This document shows, one piece after another, positions 1 to 8,597 of a DNA stretch of 64,000 bases (position 1 is the stretch's first letter; each line of letters starts with the position of its first letter). The notes beneath the pieces were generated by a model. The model saw only the letters and a list, made by a program, of their open reading frames with translations. It searched no databases and was not told the DNA's origin. Made by a program: the position numbers and the translations under genes. The DNA lies in NCBI GenBank assembly GCA_900316385.1, contig ONCP01000001.1:91431-155430 (forward strand). Reading direction: 5' to 3'. This DNA is from an uncultured Eubacteriales bacterium (GTDB lineage Bacteria; Bacillota; Clostridia; Oscillospirales; Acutalibacteraceae).

Positions 1-353
1 AGGCTCTGGACGCTATGGGCGCTGACATCACCTGCGTAGTAGATATCGAAGTGCAGGACGAGGTCATCGTTAAACGTCTGTCCGGACGCCGCGTCTGCGA
101 AAATTGCGGCAGACCCTATCACACCGAAAGCTTAAAGCCGAAGGTTGAGGGAGTTTGCGACGATTGTTCAGGCGCCCTTGTTCAGCGCAAGGACGACCAG
201 ATCGAAACTATAAAGAACCGTCTCGAGATCTACCACAAGGAGACCGAGCCCCTCGTAAAGTATTATGAGGCTCAGGGCAAGCTTAAGGTAGTCGAGGGCA
301 AGGACACGGTAAAGGCTACGACCGAAGCCGTTTTCGAGGCACTCGGAGTCTGA
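1..353 (+). CDS. adk: Adenylate kinase, C-terminal part (5' end outside window)
   Basis: Adenylate kinase interconverts ATP + AMP and 2 ADP in the cytosol. The reading frame is open from the first base of the window (first full codon at base 3), so the true start lies upstream. The visible part contains the LID domain with a four-cysteine zinc site, CENCG followed about 30 residues later by CDDC, which is the Gram-positive zinc-binding form. The C-terminal helix with NRLEIYHKETEPLVKYY follows. The TGA stop at 351-353 lies one base before the map start, so the two genes are tightly coupled. secY would be expected just upstream. Confidence 0.97.
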   Translation, partial: ALDAMGADITCVVDIEVQDEVIVKRLSGRRVCENCGRPYHTESLKPKVEGVCDDCSGALVQRKDDQIETIKNRLEIYHKETEPLVKYYEAQGKLKVVEGKDTVKATTEAVFEALGV

Positions 354-354
354 G

Positions 355-1107
355 ATGGTCATAGTCAAGACAGCGCGTGAAATATCCTTGATGAAGGACG
401 CGTGCCGAATCTCGGCAAACGCGCTGGAGCTTGCGGGAGAATACGTCAAGCCGGGTGTAAGCACTCTGGAGATTGACGAGAAAGTCCGTAATTATATCGA
501 GAAACAAGGCGCTACGCCTTCGTTTCTCGGTTACGGCGGATTTCCCGGAAGCGCCTGTATTTCCGTAAATGATGTGGTTATCCATGGCATACCCAGCAAG
601 GACATCATTCTCAGGGAAGGCGACATCGTTTCTGTCGATGTCGGAGCGTTCTATAACGGCTATCACGGCGACAACGCCTACACCTTTGCCTGCGGCAAGG
701 TGAGCGAAAACGCCCGAAAGCTGATGGACGCCACCAGAGAAAGCCTCGAAAAGGGAATCGAGGCGGCGCTGGCCTTTAATCGCGTAGGCGATATCGGTCA
801 CGCGGTCCAGCAGTATGTCGAAGCTCGCAGTTACTCGGTGGTACGAGATTTCGTAGGCCACGGCGTAGGTGCGAAGTTACATGAAGACCCAAGCATTCCC
901 AACTTCGGTACAGCCGGACGAGGGGTGCGACTTCTCCCTGGTATGACGATCGCCATCGAACCAATGGTGTGCGAGGGCGGCTACGAGGTCAAGGTTCTTG
1001 ACGACGACTGGACAACAGTCACCTGCGACGGCAAGCTTGCCGCGCATTACGAGAACACGATCGCGATCACTCCCGACGGGCCCGTTATCCTTACGGTCGC
1101 GGGTTGA
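355..1107 (+). CDS. map: Type I methionine aminopeptidase
   Basis: Removes the initiator methionine from nascent proteins in the cytosol. The 250-residue length is typical of type I enzymes without an N-terminal zinc-finger extension. The five metal ligands are visible in order: the two Asp in VDVGAFYNGYHGDN, His in GHGVG, Glu in AIEPMV and Glu in AHYENT. The start ATG lies directly after the adk stop, so translation is probably coupled. It sits in the conserved adk-map-KOW-infA order of the ribosomal superoperon. No oddities are seen. Confidence 0.97.
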   Translation: MVIVKTAREISLMKDACRISANALELAGEYVKPGVSTLEIDEKVRNYIEKQGATPSFLGYGGFPGSACISVNDVVIHGIPSKDIILREGDIVSVDVGAFYNGYHGDNAYTFACGKVSENARKLMDATRESLEKGIEAALAFNRVGDIGHAVQQYVEARSYSVVRDFVGHGVGAKLHEDPSIPNFGTAGRGVRLLPGMTIAIEPMVCEGGYEVKVLDDDWTTVTCDGKLAAHYENTIAITPDGPVILTVAG

Positions 1108-1116
1108 TGTTGAGTT

Positions 1117-1365
1117 ATGAATATCACCGTCGGAACCGTAGTAAGATCGAAGGCAGGCAAGGACAAGGGCGCTTTCCTTGCGGTGATCGGGACATCGGGC
1201 GACAGGGTGCTCGTTGCCGACGGCAAAAGCCGTAAGGTCGAAAACCCAAAGCCGAAAAACCCCGCGCATCTGGCGCCGACAAAAACCGTCTTTGAATTGC
1301 CTTTATCCAACAAAGAGTTAAAAAGGCGGCTGAAAGAGTTCGCCGCTGTTACTAAGGAGGATTAG
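1117..1365 (+). CDS. KOW-domain RNA-binding protein (L14e-like)
   Basis: An 82-residue protein with an N-terminal KOW motif (residues about 3-30, [13 protein letters not shown]). KOW domains bind RNA in ribosomal proteins and transcription factors. Clostridia and Bacilli commonly carry this small gene between map and infA, where it is annotated as a KOW or L14e/L6e/L27e-like protein. The gene starts nine bases after the map stop and ends two bases before the infA start. The role is inferred from position and motif only: a ribosome- or RNA-associated accessory protein. Confidence 0.85.
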   Translation: MNITVGTVVRSKAGKDKGAFLAVIGTSGDRVLVADGKSRKVENPKPKNPAHLAPTKTVFELPLSNKELKRRLKEFAAVTKED

Positions 1366-1367
1366 TT

Positions 1368-1586
1368 ATGTCTAAGCAGGACGTGCTTGAAGTAGAGGGC
1401 AAAGTCGTTGAAGCCCTGCCTAACGCTCAGTTCAAGGTAGAGCTCCCGAACGGCCATGTAATATTAGCTGTTATTTCCGGTAAGCTGAGAATGAACTTCA
1501 TCCGCATTTTACCGGGCGATAAGGTCACTGTGGAAATGTCTCCCTACGACCTTACCAGAGGAAGAATCACTTGGAGAACCAAGTAA
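1368..1586 (+). CDS. infA: Translation initiation factor IF-1
   Basis: A 72-residue S1/OB-fold protein that binds the 30S A site during initiation and works with IF-2 and IF-3. The sequence has the usual [22 protein letters not shown] start and the [20 protein letters not shown] end of the family. A strong AAGGAGG site lies at 1353-1359, inside the end of the KOW gene, eight bases before the ATG. It is part of the ribosomal superoperon. Confidence 0.98.
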   Translation: MSKQDVLEVEGKVVEALPNAQFKVELPNGHVILAVISGKLRMNFIRILPGDKVTVEMSPYDLTRGRITWRTK

Positions 1587-1629
1587 ATTATCTAAGAAAA
1601 CTGATTTTTCAAGAAAGGAATGATTATTG

Positions 1630-1743
1630 ATGAAAGTCAGACCTTCTGTAAAGAAAATGTGCGAAAAGTGCAAGGTAATCAAGAGAAAAGGCAAGATCCT
1701 TGTAATTTGCGAAAACCCTAAGCATAAACAGCGTCAGGGCTAA
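1630..1743 (+). CDS. rpmJ: 50S ribosomal protein L36
   Basis: A short 37-residue gene. The product starts [15 protein letters not shown] and has the L36 zinc ribbon (CEKC, then Cys and His in [12 protein letters not shown], ending at the usual RQG). This is the zinc-containing C+ form. An AGAAAGGAATG ribosome binding site precedes the ATG at 1630. It sits between infA and rpsM exactly as in other Firmicutes. Confidence 0.97.
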   Translation: MKVRPSVKKMCEKCKVIKRKGKILVICENPKHKQRQG

Positions 1744-1781
1744 TTACTAACTATTATAAAATTTTAATGGAGGTGCGCTAA

Positions 1782-2150
1782 ATGGCTCGTATAGCAGGTG
1801 TTGACTTACCCAGAGATAAGAGAGTCGAGATCGGCTTGACTTATATCTACGGTATCGGACGTAAAACTGCAACAGACATTATTGCTGCAACAGGTGTTAA
1901 CCCCGACACTCGCGTCAGGGACTTAACTGAAGACGACGTATCCAAGCTCAGAGATTATATCGAGAAGAATTGCCGCGTTGAGGGTGATCTTCGTCGTGAT
2001 ATCGCTTTTGATATTAAAAGACTTATTGAAATCGGCTGTTATCGTGGCGTTCGCCACAGAAAGGGTCTCCCCGTAAGAGGTCAGCGTTCCAAGACGAACG
2101 CCCGTACTCGCAAGGGTCCCCGCAAGACTATGGCCAACAAGAAGAAGTAA
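1782..2150 (+). CDS. rpsM: 30S ribosomal protein S13
   Basis: 122 residues, normal for S13, which sits in the head of the 30S subunit and contacts the P-site tRNA and the 50S subunit. It starts [21 protein letters not shown] and has the helix-two-turn-helix region and the basic C-terminal tail ([15 protein letters not shown]). A GGAGGTGCGC site precedes the ATG. Fifteen bases separate it from rpsK. Confidence 0.98.
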   Translation: MARIAGVDLPRDKRVEIGLTYIYGIGRKTATDIIAATGVNPDTRVRDLTEDDVSKLRDYIEKNCRVEGDLRRDIAFDIKRLIEIGCYRGVRHRKGLPVRGQRSKTNARTRKGPRKTMANKKK

Positions 2151-2165
2151 GGAGGAATTGCTTTT

Positions 2166-2564
2166 ATGGCAGCACCTAAGGGTAAAAAGACTGTTCGCCG
2201 CCGTCGTGAGAAAAAGCACATCGAAAAAGGCAGCGCTCACATTCAGTCTACATTTAACAATACTATTGTTACGATTTCCGATACAAACGGTAACGCGGTA
2301 TCTTGGGCAAGCGCAGGCGAGCTCGGCTTCCGCGGCTCCCGTAAGTCTACTCCGTTCGCCGCTCAGTCTGCCGCGGAGACAGCCGCTAAGGCAGCTATGG
2401 ACTACGGTATGAAGAGCGTAGAGGTTTACGTAAAGGGACCCGGTCAGGGTCGTGAGGCGGCTATCCGCGCACTTCAGTCCGCGGGTCTCGAGGTTACTAT
2501 GATCAAGGACGTAACTCCGATCCCTCACAACGGATGCCGTCCTCCCAAGAGAAGACGCGTATAG
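2166..2564 (+). CDS. rpsK: 30S ribosomal protein S11
   Basis: 132 residues; forms part of the 30S platform near the mRNA exit. Family signature regions are visible: [15 protein letters not shown] near residue 25 and the C-terminal [18 protein letters not shown]. The ATG at 2166 follows AAGGAGGAATTGCTTTT. An in-frame alternative is not needed; the length matches the family. Confidence 0.98.
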   Translation: MAAPKGKKTVRRRREKKHIEKGSAHIQSTFNNTIVTISDTNGNAVSWASAGELGFRGSRKSTPFAAQSAAETAAKAAMDYGMKSVEVYVKGPGQGREAAIRALQSAGLEVTMIKDVTPIPHNGCRPPKRRRV

Positions 2565-2584
2565 TATAAAGGAGGAAATATAAG

Positions 2585-3181
2585 ATGGCAAAAAACAGAC
2601 AGCCTATCGCTAAACGCTGCAGAGCTCTCGGCATTTCCCCTGCAGTTATGGGTTACTCGGGCAAGACTTCGTTCAGAAACCCCAACGGTAACTCCAGAAG
2701 AAAGAAAAGTGAATACAGCCTCCAGCTTACAGAGAAGCAGAAGGTAAAGTTTATTTACGGTATTATGGAAAAGCAGTTCCGCTCTTACTATGAGAAGGCC
2801 GAAAAGGCTCAGGGCAAGACCGGTTCGGTTCTCCTTACTCTTATCGAACACAGACTCGACAATGTTGTTTTCCGTCTCGGTCTCGCTTCCACCAGAAGAG
2901 AGGCTCGTCAGCTCGTTAACCACGCTCACTTCACCGTTAACGGCAAGAAGGTCAACATTCCTTCCTACCTCGTTAAGGTTGGCGACGTGATTGAGGTCAA
3001 GGAGTCCAGCAGAGGCTCCAACCGCTTCAAGGCTATTGCCGAGAACAACACAGTTACAGCTCCCAAGTGGCTTGAGAAGGCTAACGACAAGTTAGGCGGA
3101 AAGGTTATCGCGGAGCCCGAGAGAGATGACATTGACTTCCCCGTAGAGGAGCATCTCATCGTCGAGTTGTACTCCAAGTAA
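2585..3181 (+). CDS. rpsD: 30S ribosomal protein S4
   Basis: 198 residues; a primary 16S rRNA-binding protein and 30S assembly nucleator. It contains the S4 RNA-binding domain at about residues 88-150 (RLDNVVFRLGLASTRREARQLVNH). The N-terminal KRCRALGISP lacks the zinc-ribbon cysteine cluster, so this is the zinc-independent form. AAAGGAGG lies just upstream of the ATG. In many Firmicutes S4 regulates its own operon by mRNA binding; nothing here proves that. Confidence 0.98.
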   Translation: MAKNRQPIAKRCRALGISPAVMGYSGKTSFRNPNGNSRRKKSEYSLQLTEKQKVKFIYGIMEKQFRSYYEKAEKAQGKTGSVLLTLIEHRLDNVVFRLGLASTRREARQLVNHAHFTVNGKKVNIPSYLVKVGDVIEVKESSRGSNRFKAIAENNTVTAPKWLEKANDKLGGKVIAEPERDDIDFPVEEHLIVELYSK

Positions 3182-3252
3182 TCCTACACACGTTTTTAAA
3201 GGCAGATTACACTACGACGGCGTTTTTCGCCGCCTAATAAGGAGGATTCGCT

Positions 3253-4206
3253 ATGATAGAGATTGAAAAGCCCAGAATTGAAACCGAAGAACTGACCGAC
3301 GACGGCAGATACGGCAGATTTGTCGTAGAGCCCCTCGAAAGAGGTTTCGGAAATACATTAGGTAACAGCCTCAGGAGAGTTCTTCTCTCGTCGCTTGAGG
3401 GCTGCGCGGTCACATCTATCAAGATTGACGGCGTGCTCCACGAGTTCTCGACGATCCCCGGAGTCAAGGAGGACGTTACAGAGATCGTTCTCAACATCAA
3501 GAGCCTTGTTCCCAAGCTTCTTGATACAGCTCCCAAGGTAGTTGAGATTTCCGCGGAGGGTCCCTGCGAGGTTACGGCCGCTAACATTCAGCACGACGCT
3601 GAGGTTGAGATCCTTAACCCCAACCTTCACATCGCCAGCCTCGCCGATGACGCCAAGCTCAATATTGAGATCACTATCGATCGCGGCAGAGGTTACATCC
3701 CCGCCGAGCGCAACAAGCAGCTCGCAGGCAATAATGTGATCGGCGTGTTACCCATCGATTCAATTTACACACCTGTTTTAAAGGTTAATTATACAGTTGA
3801 CAACACCCGTGTCGGTCAGATCACCGACTACGACAAGCTGACGCTCGACGTCTGGACCAACGGCGTTATCAACGCTCAGGAGGCAGTTTCACTTGCGGCA
3901 AAGGTGCTCTGCGAGCATCTGAACCTCTTTGTGAACCTCTCCGACAGCGTCACAAACTCCGAAATCATGGTTGAGAAGGACGAAAAGGGCAAGGAGAAGG
4001 TTCTCGAGATGACTATCGAGGAGCTCGACCTCTCCGTTCGTTCCTTCAACTGCTTGAAGAGAGCGGGTATCAACACAGTCGAAGACCTTACAAACAAAAC
4101 AACAGAGGATATGATGAAAGTTCGTAACCTTGGCAGAAAGTCCCTTGAGGAAGTAGAGTTCAAGCTCGAGAGCCTCGGCTTCAGCCTTAAGAAGGAAGAC
4201 GAATAA
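3253..4206 (+). CDS. rpoA: RNA polymerase alpha subunit
   Basis: 317 residues. The N-terminal domain (about 1-230, with the dimerisation motif [17 protein letters not shown]) assembles the polymerase core. The C-terminal domain (about 245-310, with [22 protein letters not shown] and LGRKSLEE) contacts UP-element DNA and activators. Preceded by AAGGAGG at 3240-3246. A 71-base spacer separates it from rpsD, the usual place for a processing site or internal promoter. Confidence 0.98.
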   Translation: MIEIEKPRIETEELTDDGRYGRFVVEPLERGFGNTLGNSLRRVLLSSLEGCAVTSIKIDGVLHEFSTIPGVKEDVTEIVLNIKSLVPKLLDTAPKVVEISAEGPCEVTAANIQHDAEVEILNPNLHIASLADDAKLNIEITIDRGRGYIPAERNKQLAGNNVIGVLPIDSIYTPVLKVNYTVDNTRVGQITDYDKLTLDVWTNGVINAQEAVSLAAKVLCEHLNLFVNLSDSVTNSEIMVEKDEKGKEKVLEMTIEELDLSVRSFNCLKRAGINTVEDLTNKTTEDMMKVRNLGRKSLEEVEFKLESLGFSLKKEDE

Positions 4207-4246
4207 AATCCTTTAATCAGAAATAAGAGAAAAGGAGTGAATTATA

Positions 4247-4588
4247 ATGCCAGGTACCAGAAAGCTTGGAAGAACCACTGCCCAGCGTACAGCTATGCTT
4301 CGCGCAATGGTTACTTTCCTTTTGGAAAAAGGAAAAATCGAGACTACTCTCACCCGTGCCAAAGAGGTAAGCTCTATGGCTGAGAAGATGATCACTATAT
4401 CTAAAGAGAACACTCTCGCTAACAAGCGCCTTGTTATGAAATTCGTTACAAAAGAGGACGTAACAAAGAAGCTGTTTGACGAGATCGGTCCCAAGTATAA
4501 GGACAGAAACGGCGGCTACACCCGTATCACTAAGATAGGTCCCCGCCGCGGTGACGCCGCAGAAATGGCGGTCATCGAGCTCGTTTAA
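4247..4588 (+). CDS. rplQ: 50S ribosomal protein L17
   Basis: 113 residues, typical of bacterial L17, which lines the polypeptide exit tunnel side of the 50S subunit. It starts [20 protein letters not shown] after the Met and ends with the [24 protein letters not shown] block. AAAGGAG precedes the ATG. It is the last gene of the superoperon; a terminator follows nine bases after the stop. Confidence 0.98.
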   Translation: MPGTRKLGRTTAQRTAMLRAMVTFLLEKGKIETTLTRAKEVSSMAEKMITISKENTLANKRLVMKFVTKEDVTKKLFDEIGPKYKDRNGGYTRITKIGPRRGDAAEMAVIELV

Positions 4589-4597
4589 TCAAATTGA

Positions 4598-4631
4598 AAA
4601 AAGCTCCCGATCCTTTTCGGGAGCTTTTTTT
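4598..4631 (+). terminator. Rho-independent terminator of the ribosomal operon
   Basis: Perfect stem AGCTCCCGA / TCGGGAGCT at 4602-4625 with a short loop, followed by a T-run. It ends the rpsM-rplQ transcript. Confidence 0.93.
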
Positions 4632-4639
4632 ATATTTCC

Positions 4640-4961
4640 ACGTCGCGCTCAGGGCGGCATTATCAAAAGTCCGTTATCCCACTCTTATGGGTTTACTCAC
4701 AAGCTTGCTACGGGAGGATAAGTTCATCTATTTGTTGTTAGACGTCGCACTCGGGACGGCACTGTCAAAAGTCCGTTATCCCACTCTTATGGGTTTACTC
4801 ACAAGCTTGGGGACGGCACTGTCAAAAGTCCGTTATCCCACTCTTATGGGTTTACTCACAAGCTTGCTGCGGGAGGATAAGTTCATCTATTTGTTTTTCG
4901 ACGTCGCGCTCAGGGCGGCACTGTCAAAAGTCCGTTATCCCACTTTTATGGGTTCACTCAC
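4640..4961 (+). repeat. Tandem array of a ~100-bp intergenic repeat (about 3.3 units)
   Basis: Units begin ACGTCGCNCTCNGG and continue with TCAAAAGTCCGTTATCCCAC, GGGTTTACTCACAAGCTTG and GGGAGGATAAGTTCATC. Unit 1 is 4640-4741, unit 2 starts at 4742, unit 3 starts near 4809 after truncation of unit 2, and unit 4 is 4901-4961 (truncated). A 125-codon open frame crosses the array but is repeat-derived and has no gene features. The same unit recurs on the opposite strand at 11368-11612. Units are nearly identical, so amplification is recent. Confidence 0.9.
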
Positions 4962-4996
4962 CGACTTTTAAAGTTGAAAGCGGAAAGTAATACCGA

Positions 4997-5806
4997 TTAA
5001 TTACAGCCGCAGCCTGTTTCGATATTATCGGGGTCGATATCCGCGAGGTTGGGCGGGAAGAACTGCTCAACAGGGAAGTCAACGCGCGAGAACATATCGC
5101 AGGGATTGTCGGTAGAGGTGACGCATTCCTTGTCGGGAACGCAGAAATCGAACGCGGGGATCAGCATTTGCACACGTCTCTTCAACTGGACGATCGTGAA
5201 AACGCCGATCGTTGCGAGCACGGAGCGTGCCTGAGAGGGGACGATCGCTCCGCCGAAATACTCTGTCACACAGTCGGGTATCGCCGCGGACGGCATACAC
5301 GGGCTGCAGCATTCGGTCAGACAGGCGGTCAGCGCCATCGGCTGGGCTACCTGAACCTTCGCTGTCGGCAGAGCGCTTTCGGACGGGTCAACACAGCCGC
5401 TTTCGTTTTCGCTCGTAAATACAGCGACGTTGCCGCTTCCTCCGTAAAGGATAACGCGCTTTGCGAATACGGAAAGACCGCTGACGGTCGAGGGAGCCGA
5501 GCCGCCGTTCTGATAAACGTCGAGCACGATCTCAAAATAGAATGTCATATCCACGGAGTAAAAGCCGCAGTGATAGGTCACGGGCTCAACGTTGACCGCG
5601 GTGTTGATGATGTTTGCCTCTCTGATCCGCGCTGAGACGGCGGAGTTGATGATCTGCTGATCTGCTTCGGTAAAGAAAACCCGCAGATCGGACAGGCAGT
5701 CCTTGTCGCCGCAGGAATCGTAAACTCTGTCGGCGTCCACACAGAAGCTCTGATCGGCGCTCTGCGCGGCTTTGTTTTCAGCGGAATTAAAGGGAATATC
5801 CGGCAT
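4997..5806 (-). CDS. Cysteine-rich conserved hypothetical protein
   Basis: 269 residues, function not recognised. No signal peptide or transmembrane segment. About 19 cysteines are spread through the protein, with clusters in the middle (ACLTECCSPC, near residue 160) and at the C-terminus (ETGCGCN). An excellent AAGGAGGT site lies nine bases upstream of the ATG, so the gene is probably well expressed. Cysteine-rich soluble proteins of sporulating Clostridia are often coat or exosporium components; that is only a guess here. It stands alone, beside the repeat array. Confidence 0.8.
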   Translation of the reverse strand: MPDIPFNSAENKAAQSADQSFCVDADRVYDSCGDKDCLSDLRVFFTEADQQIINSAVSARIREANIINTAVNVEPVTYHCGFYSVDMTFYFEIVLDVYQNGGSAPSTVSGLSVFAKRVILYGGSGNVAVFTSENESGCVDPSESALPTAKVQVAQPMALTACLTECCSPCMPSAAIPDCVTEYFGGAIVPSQARSVLATIGVFTIVQLKRRVQMLIPAFDFCVPDKECVTSTDNPCDMFSRVDFPVEQFFPPNLADIDPDNIETGCGCN

Positions 5807-5950
5807 AAGTAATTACCTCCTTTTTTAATTACACTTCATTGTATGGAGAAGGAGGTAAGTTGTTACTTATTTGTTCGGAAAGAATATTAACCGAAACAGG
5901 ATCGCCCGATTATTTTAGCGCCGCGGCGTTGTCGTCTGTAATAAAACAAA

Positions 5951-5982
5951 AAATAAAAGGTCTCAAGCGAGACCTTTTTTAT
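5951..5982. terminator. Bidirectional terminator hairpin
   Basis: AAAAGGTCTC / GAGACCTTTT with loop AAGC and A/T runs on both sides. It lies just downstream of the minus-strand gene ending at 5995 and would stop that transcript. Confidence 0.85.
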
Positions 5983-5994
5983 TGGATTATGCCG

Positions 5995-6561
5995 TTAAGC
6001 CCACGGATCGGCAGCTTTAGGCGTGCGGATACCTACGAGAAGGAACTGCTCGTTGAGATACCATTTGCCCTCGGAGGGCTTCAGTCTGAGCGAAACCTCT
6101 CTGGGGTTGTCTGCTCCGCCCGAGCGCAGCCAGAGCGTCATATGCGTTTCGTCGCGCTTGGAATACTGGTTTGAGGTGATCGTAACCGTGAACGGAACAC
6201 GAGGAGTGTAGTTGTTGTCGGGCGTCGCTCCCGCAAAGTAAGAGAACGGAATGTGCTTGCCGTCTCTGAAGCGGTCGGTCAGGAACTGGATCTCGTACGG
6301 CGTTAGGGGAGCGGGTCCCTTGAGGAAATTGAGCATTTCTTTGCCTATCTCGGGAGACGCGGCGTAGGCGCAAAGCGCGCAGACGGTCAGCGCGGCTGTC
6401 TTGAACGGATCGTCAAGCGTTGCCTCGGGCAATGCTCTGAGCTCGTTAACGCTCTCGGGAAGGCGCTGAAAGCTGAAGGTCTCGCTTTTGTTGCCGATAG
6501 ACGCGCCAACATTCTTCGCGATATTGTTGCCCGCGTTAAAAATATTATCAAATAGTCCCAT
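5995..6561 (-). CDS. DUF6935-like conserved protein
   Basis: 188 residues from the chosen start (MGLFDNIFNAG). This start has GGAAAGGATGG five bases upstream; the longer open frame has no such site. The conserved blocks LPESVNELRALPEA, DPFKTAALTVCALC, LNFLKGPAPLTPYE and SYFAGATPDNNYTP match what I recall of the DUF6935 family of Clostridia. Cytosolic, no membrane segment. The function is unknown. It appears to be a single-gene transcript with a terminator after it. The family name is from memory and needs a profile search. Confidence 0.8.
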   Translation of the reverse strand: MGLFDNIFNAGNNIAKNVGASIGNKSETFSFQRLPESVNELRALPEATLDDPFKTAALTVCALCAYAASPEIGKEMLNFLKGPAPLTPYEIQFLTDRFRDGKHIPFSYFAGATPDNNYTPRVPFTVTITSNQYSKRDETHMTLWLRSGGADNPREVSLRLKPSEGKWYLNEQFLLVGIRTPKAADPWA

Positions 6562-6629
6562 AATAACCATCCTTTCCAAAGGAAATCTTGTTAATATGAT
6601 TGTAACATTAATATTTGTATTTGTAAAGA

Positions 6630-6661
6630 AAAAAGAGCCTTGCATCACGCAAAGCTCTTTG
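6630..6661 (-). terminator. Terminator after the papain-like protein gene
   Basis: Stem AAAGAGC(C)TTGC / GCAA(A)GCTCTTT with loop ATCAC, followed on the minus strand by a T-rich run. It lies 28 bases downstream of the stop at 6689. Confidence 0.85.
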
Positions 6662-6688
6662 AGTTTGATGTAATAAAGCTTACATGTA

Positions 6689-7528
6689 TCAGTTGATCAC
6701 AACGACATCACAGCCATCGTAGCTGTATCCGTAGCCTGCGCCTGTGGTGAGGTTGCCCTCCCAGGGGTCAAGGATCTGGAAATCAGAGAGTGTGTCGCCG
6801 TTGCCTGTGTAGCCGTAGAAGGTTACGTAGTGGGTAGCCGAGCTGTCCATTGACAGAAGACCTACGCAAGCTCTGTTGTTGTCGATTTCTTCCTTGATAG
6901 TCGCGAGCATATTCTCCTCTGAACCGCAGTGGAGATATGAGCCGCCGTCCCATGTGCAGCCGTCATACCATACGCTGCCGGGGGAGATCGCGGTGCCTGT
7001 TACCTGATAATAAGCATATGCGAACGAATACGCCGAGCACATAACGGTGCTTTCGTCATAAGCGTAGTCAACCTGACAGCCGATTTCGGAGGCGATGGAA
7101 GCCATCTCGCTGTCGGTGATCATATTGCCCGGGATCGGGTCAACATTGACCTTGCAAACAGCCTTGGCGCCCTCAGTCTCGGCTACGATTTTTGCGTTGC
7201 CTTCGCCCTTGAGCTCAACGGTGCCCTTGTTATTTACGGTAGCTACCTTTTTGTCTGTGGAGCGGTAGGTTACCTTTTCATCTGAATTTGTCTCGTGCTT
7301 CAGGGTGAAGGTCTTGCCCTCTGTACCCGAAACCTTTGTCTTACTTAATGTAAGCTCTACTACTTCTTCCTCGATTTTCACATTTGTGTGTTCTGTCTGC
7401 GCGGGCTTAGCCTGTGTTTTGGATTTGACTTCTTCCGCGTCGCTGCCGAGAGCCATAACGCTGATGGTGGTCGTCAGTACTGTGACAACGCACGCCACGG
7501 CGGCGATGATTGTTTTAGTGTTCTTCAT
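6689..7528 (-). CDS. Secreted papain-like (C39-type) cysteine peptidase-like protein with Ig-like domain
   Basis: 279 residues, probably extracellular. Residues 1-26 form a signal peptide (MKNTKTIIAAVACVVTVLTTTISVMA). A bacterial Ig-like group 2 domain follows (about 58-130, VTYRSTDKKVATVNNKGTVELKG). The C-terminal half (about 145-279) resembles C39/papain-like peptidases: a Cys region VMCSAYSFAYAYY, a His in ATHYVTFYGY and an Asp in ILDPWEG form a plausible triad. Ribosome site AAGGAG precedes the ATG. Substrate unknown; such proteins may process bacteriocin leaders or host or dietary proteins. Activity is inferred from fold-level resemblance. Confidence 0.78.
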   Translation of the reverse strand: MKNTKTIIAAVACVVTVLTTTISVMALGSDAEEVKSKTQAKPAQTEHTNVKIEEEVVELTLSKTKVSGTEGKTFTLKHETNSDEKVTYRSTDKKVATVNNKGTVELKGEGNAKIVAETEGAKAVCKVNVDPIPGNMITDSEMASIASEIGCQVDYAYDESTVMCSAYSFAYAYYQVTGTAISPGSVWYDGCTWDGGSYLHCGSEENMLATIKEEIDNNRACVGLLSMDSSATHYVTFYGYTGNGDTLSDFQILDPWEGNLTTGAGYGYSYDGCDVVVIN

Positions 7529-7904
7529 AAAAACTCCTTAATCAATTCTTTTACCCGACTACTTCTAAACCATAATCACTTCTAAATCAAAGTCGGGTAA
7601 AACTGTATCGTGCTTTTTTATTCGGTTACCACAAACAACAATGGCATTGTAACAAACCTGTAACTAACTGTCAATAAGCGTGAAAATTTATGGAGTTTTT
7701 ACCAAGAGTTTCTCATAAAGAATTATTATTTTGTCAAAAGCTGCCCTTAATTCTCCAGACGAAAAAATCAAAGTGATGTTACGTCACCCAGTTATTGTGC
7801 ATAACGCTGTGTTTTGGTGATATTTATGTGATTTCTTTTACCTGAAAAATAGAAAATCGCCGAAAAAAATTGAAAAAAAGCGGTTTTTGGGCTGTTTTTA
7901 CGCA
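7529..7904. other. AT-rich intergenic region
   Basis: No gene seen. It holds the upstream region of the minus-strand gene starting at 7528 and then AT-rich sequence up to the terminator at 7905-7936. No convincing consensus promoter or repeat was recognised. Confidence 0.6.
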
Positions 7905-7936
7905 AAAAAACGGGGATCACGAGCTGTGATCCCCTA
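7905..7936 (-). terminator. Terminator after the 7956-8450 gene
   Basis: Stem GGGGATCAC / GTGATCCCC (7912-7934) with loop GAGCT, followed on the minus strand by a run of seven T. Confidence 0.9.
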
Positions 7937-7955
7937 AAAATACACTGTTTTATAC

Positions 7956-8450
7956 TCAGAACATATCATCCTCGGCGATTTCCGTGTCTGCCGCAGGCTG
8001 TTCCGACGTTTCCTCTTGAGGCTCGGCTTCCTTCGCGTCCTCGGCAACGAAGGGGTTCTCCTCATACTCGTCCTCATTGGAGCAGGCTACCGTGATATCC
8101 TCAAGCTCCTCGACGTTGTATTTCCTGACCGTCTCAATTGTCTGAGCCTCGATCAAACGGCGGTAACGTTCTCTGGCCTTCTTGATCTGCTCCTTGGAGT
8201 TTTCAATAATAAGGAACAGCTCCGCCTCGTTCTCGCAGGCGTCGGTTTTGTTGTTGACCTTATTTTCGTAATATTTTTTTCCGAGAGTGATGTAAGCGCG
8301 GTTGATCATCTCGCACTCGCTCTTCATAATCGCGCGAAGGCGGTTGAGCTGAGCGTTGAGGCGGTTCTTTTCAATTATAGTCTGGGTAATGCCCGAAACT
8401 GTATCGACCGCGGTAGAAAGACCGTTTTTTACTGAATCCAAAAAAGCCAT
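7956..8450 (-). CDS. Helical hypothetical protein with acidic tail
   Basis: 164 residues, not recognised. The first 30 residues are amphipathic (MAFLDSVKNGLSTAVDTVSGI). Residues 30-105 are predicted helical and rich in Lys, Arg and Glu, suggesting a coiled coil. The last 45 residues are very acidic and probably disordered (ending DTEIAEDDMF). AAGGAG lies upstream of the ATG. It is monocistronic, with its own terminator. Similar small proteins in these bacteria have no assigned function. Confidence 0.75.
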   Translation of the reverse strand: MAFLDSVKNGLSTAVDTVSGITQTIIEKNRLNAQLNRLRAIMKSECEMINRAYITLGKKYYENKVNNKTDACENEAELFLIIENSKEQIKKARERYRRLIEAQTIETVRKYNVEELEDITVACSNEDEYEENPFVAEDAKEAEPQEETSEQPAADTEIAEDDMF

Positions 8451-8597
8451 GGTAAAATCTCCTTATCGATTTTTTCTACCTATTATTATTACAGAAAACG
8501 GAAAATAAATCAATGTTTTTTTGAAAAATACTTTTCATTTATTTATTATTATTGTTTTGTCGGGGCAAATATGATATAATAAAGCGGAAATGGGGTT

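Noticed and set aside
4640..4961. CRISPR array
   Set aside because: Units are ~100 bp, adjacent and repeat along their full length with no unique spacers; no cas genes are near.
4594..4971. 125-codon ORF over the repeat array
   Set aside because: The frame consists of the tandem repeat and the upstream terminator; no ribosome site; parallel frames appear in the second array at 11362-11723.
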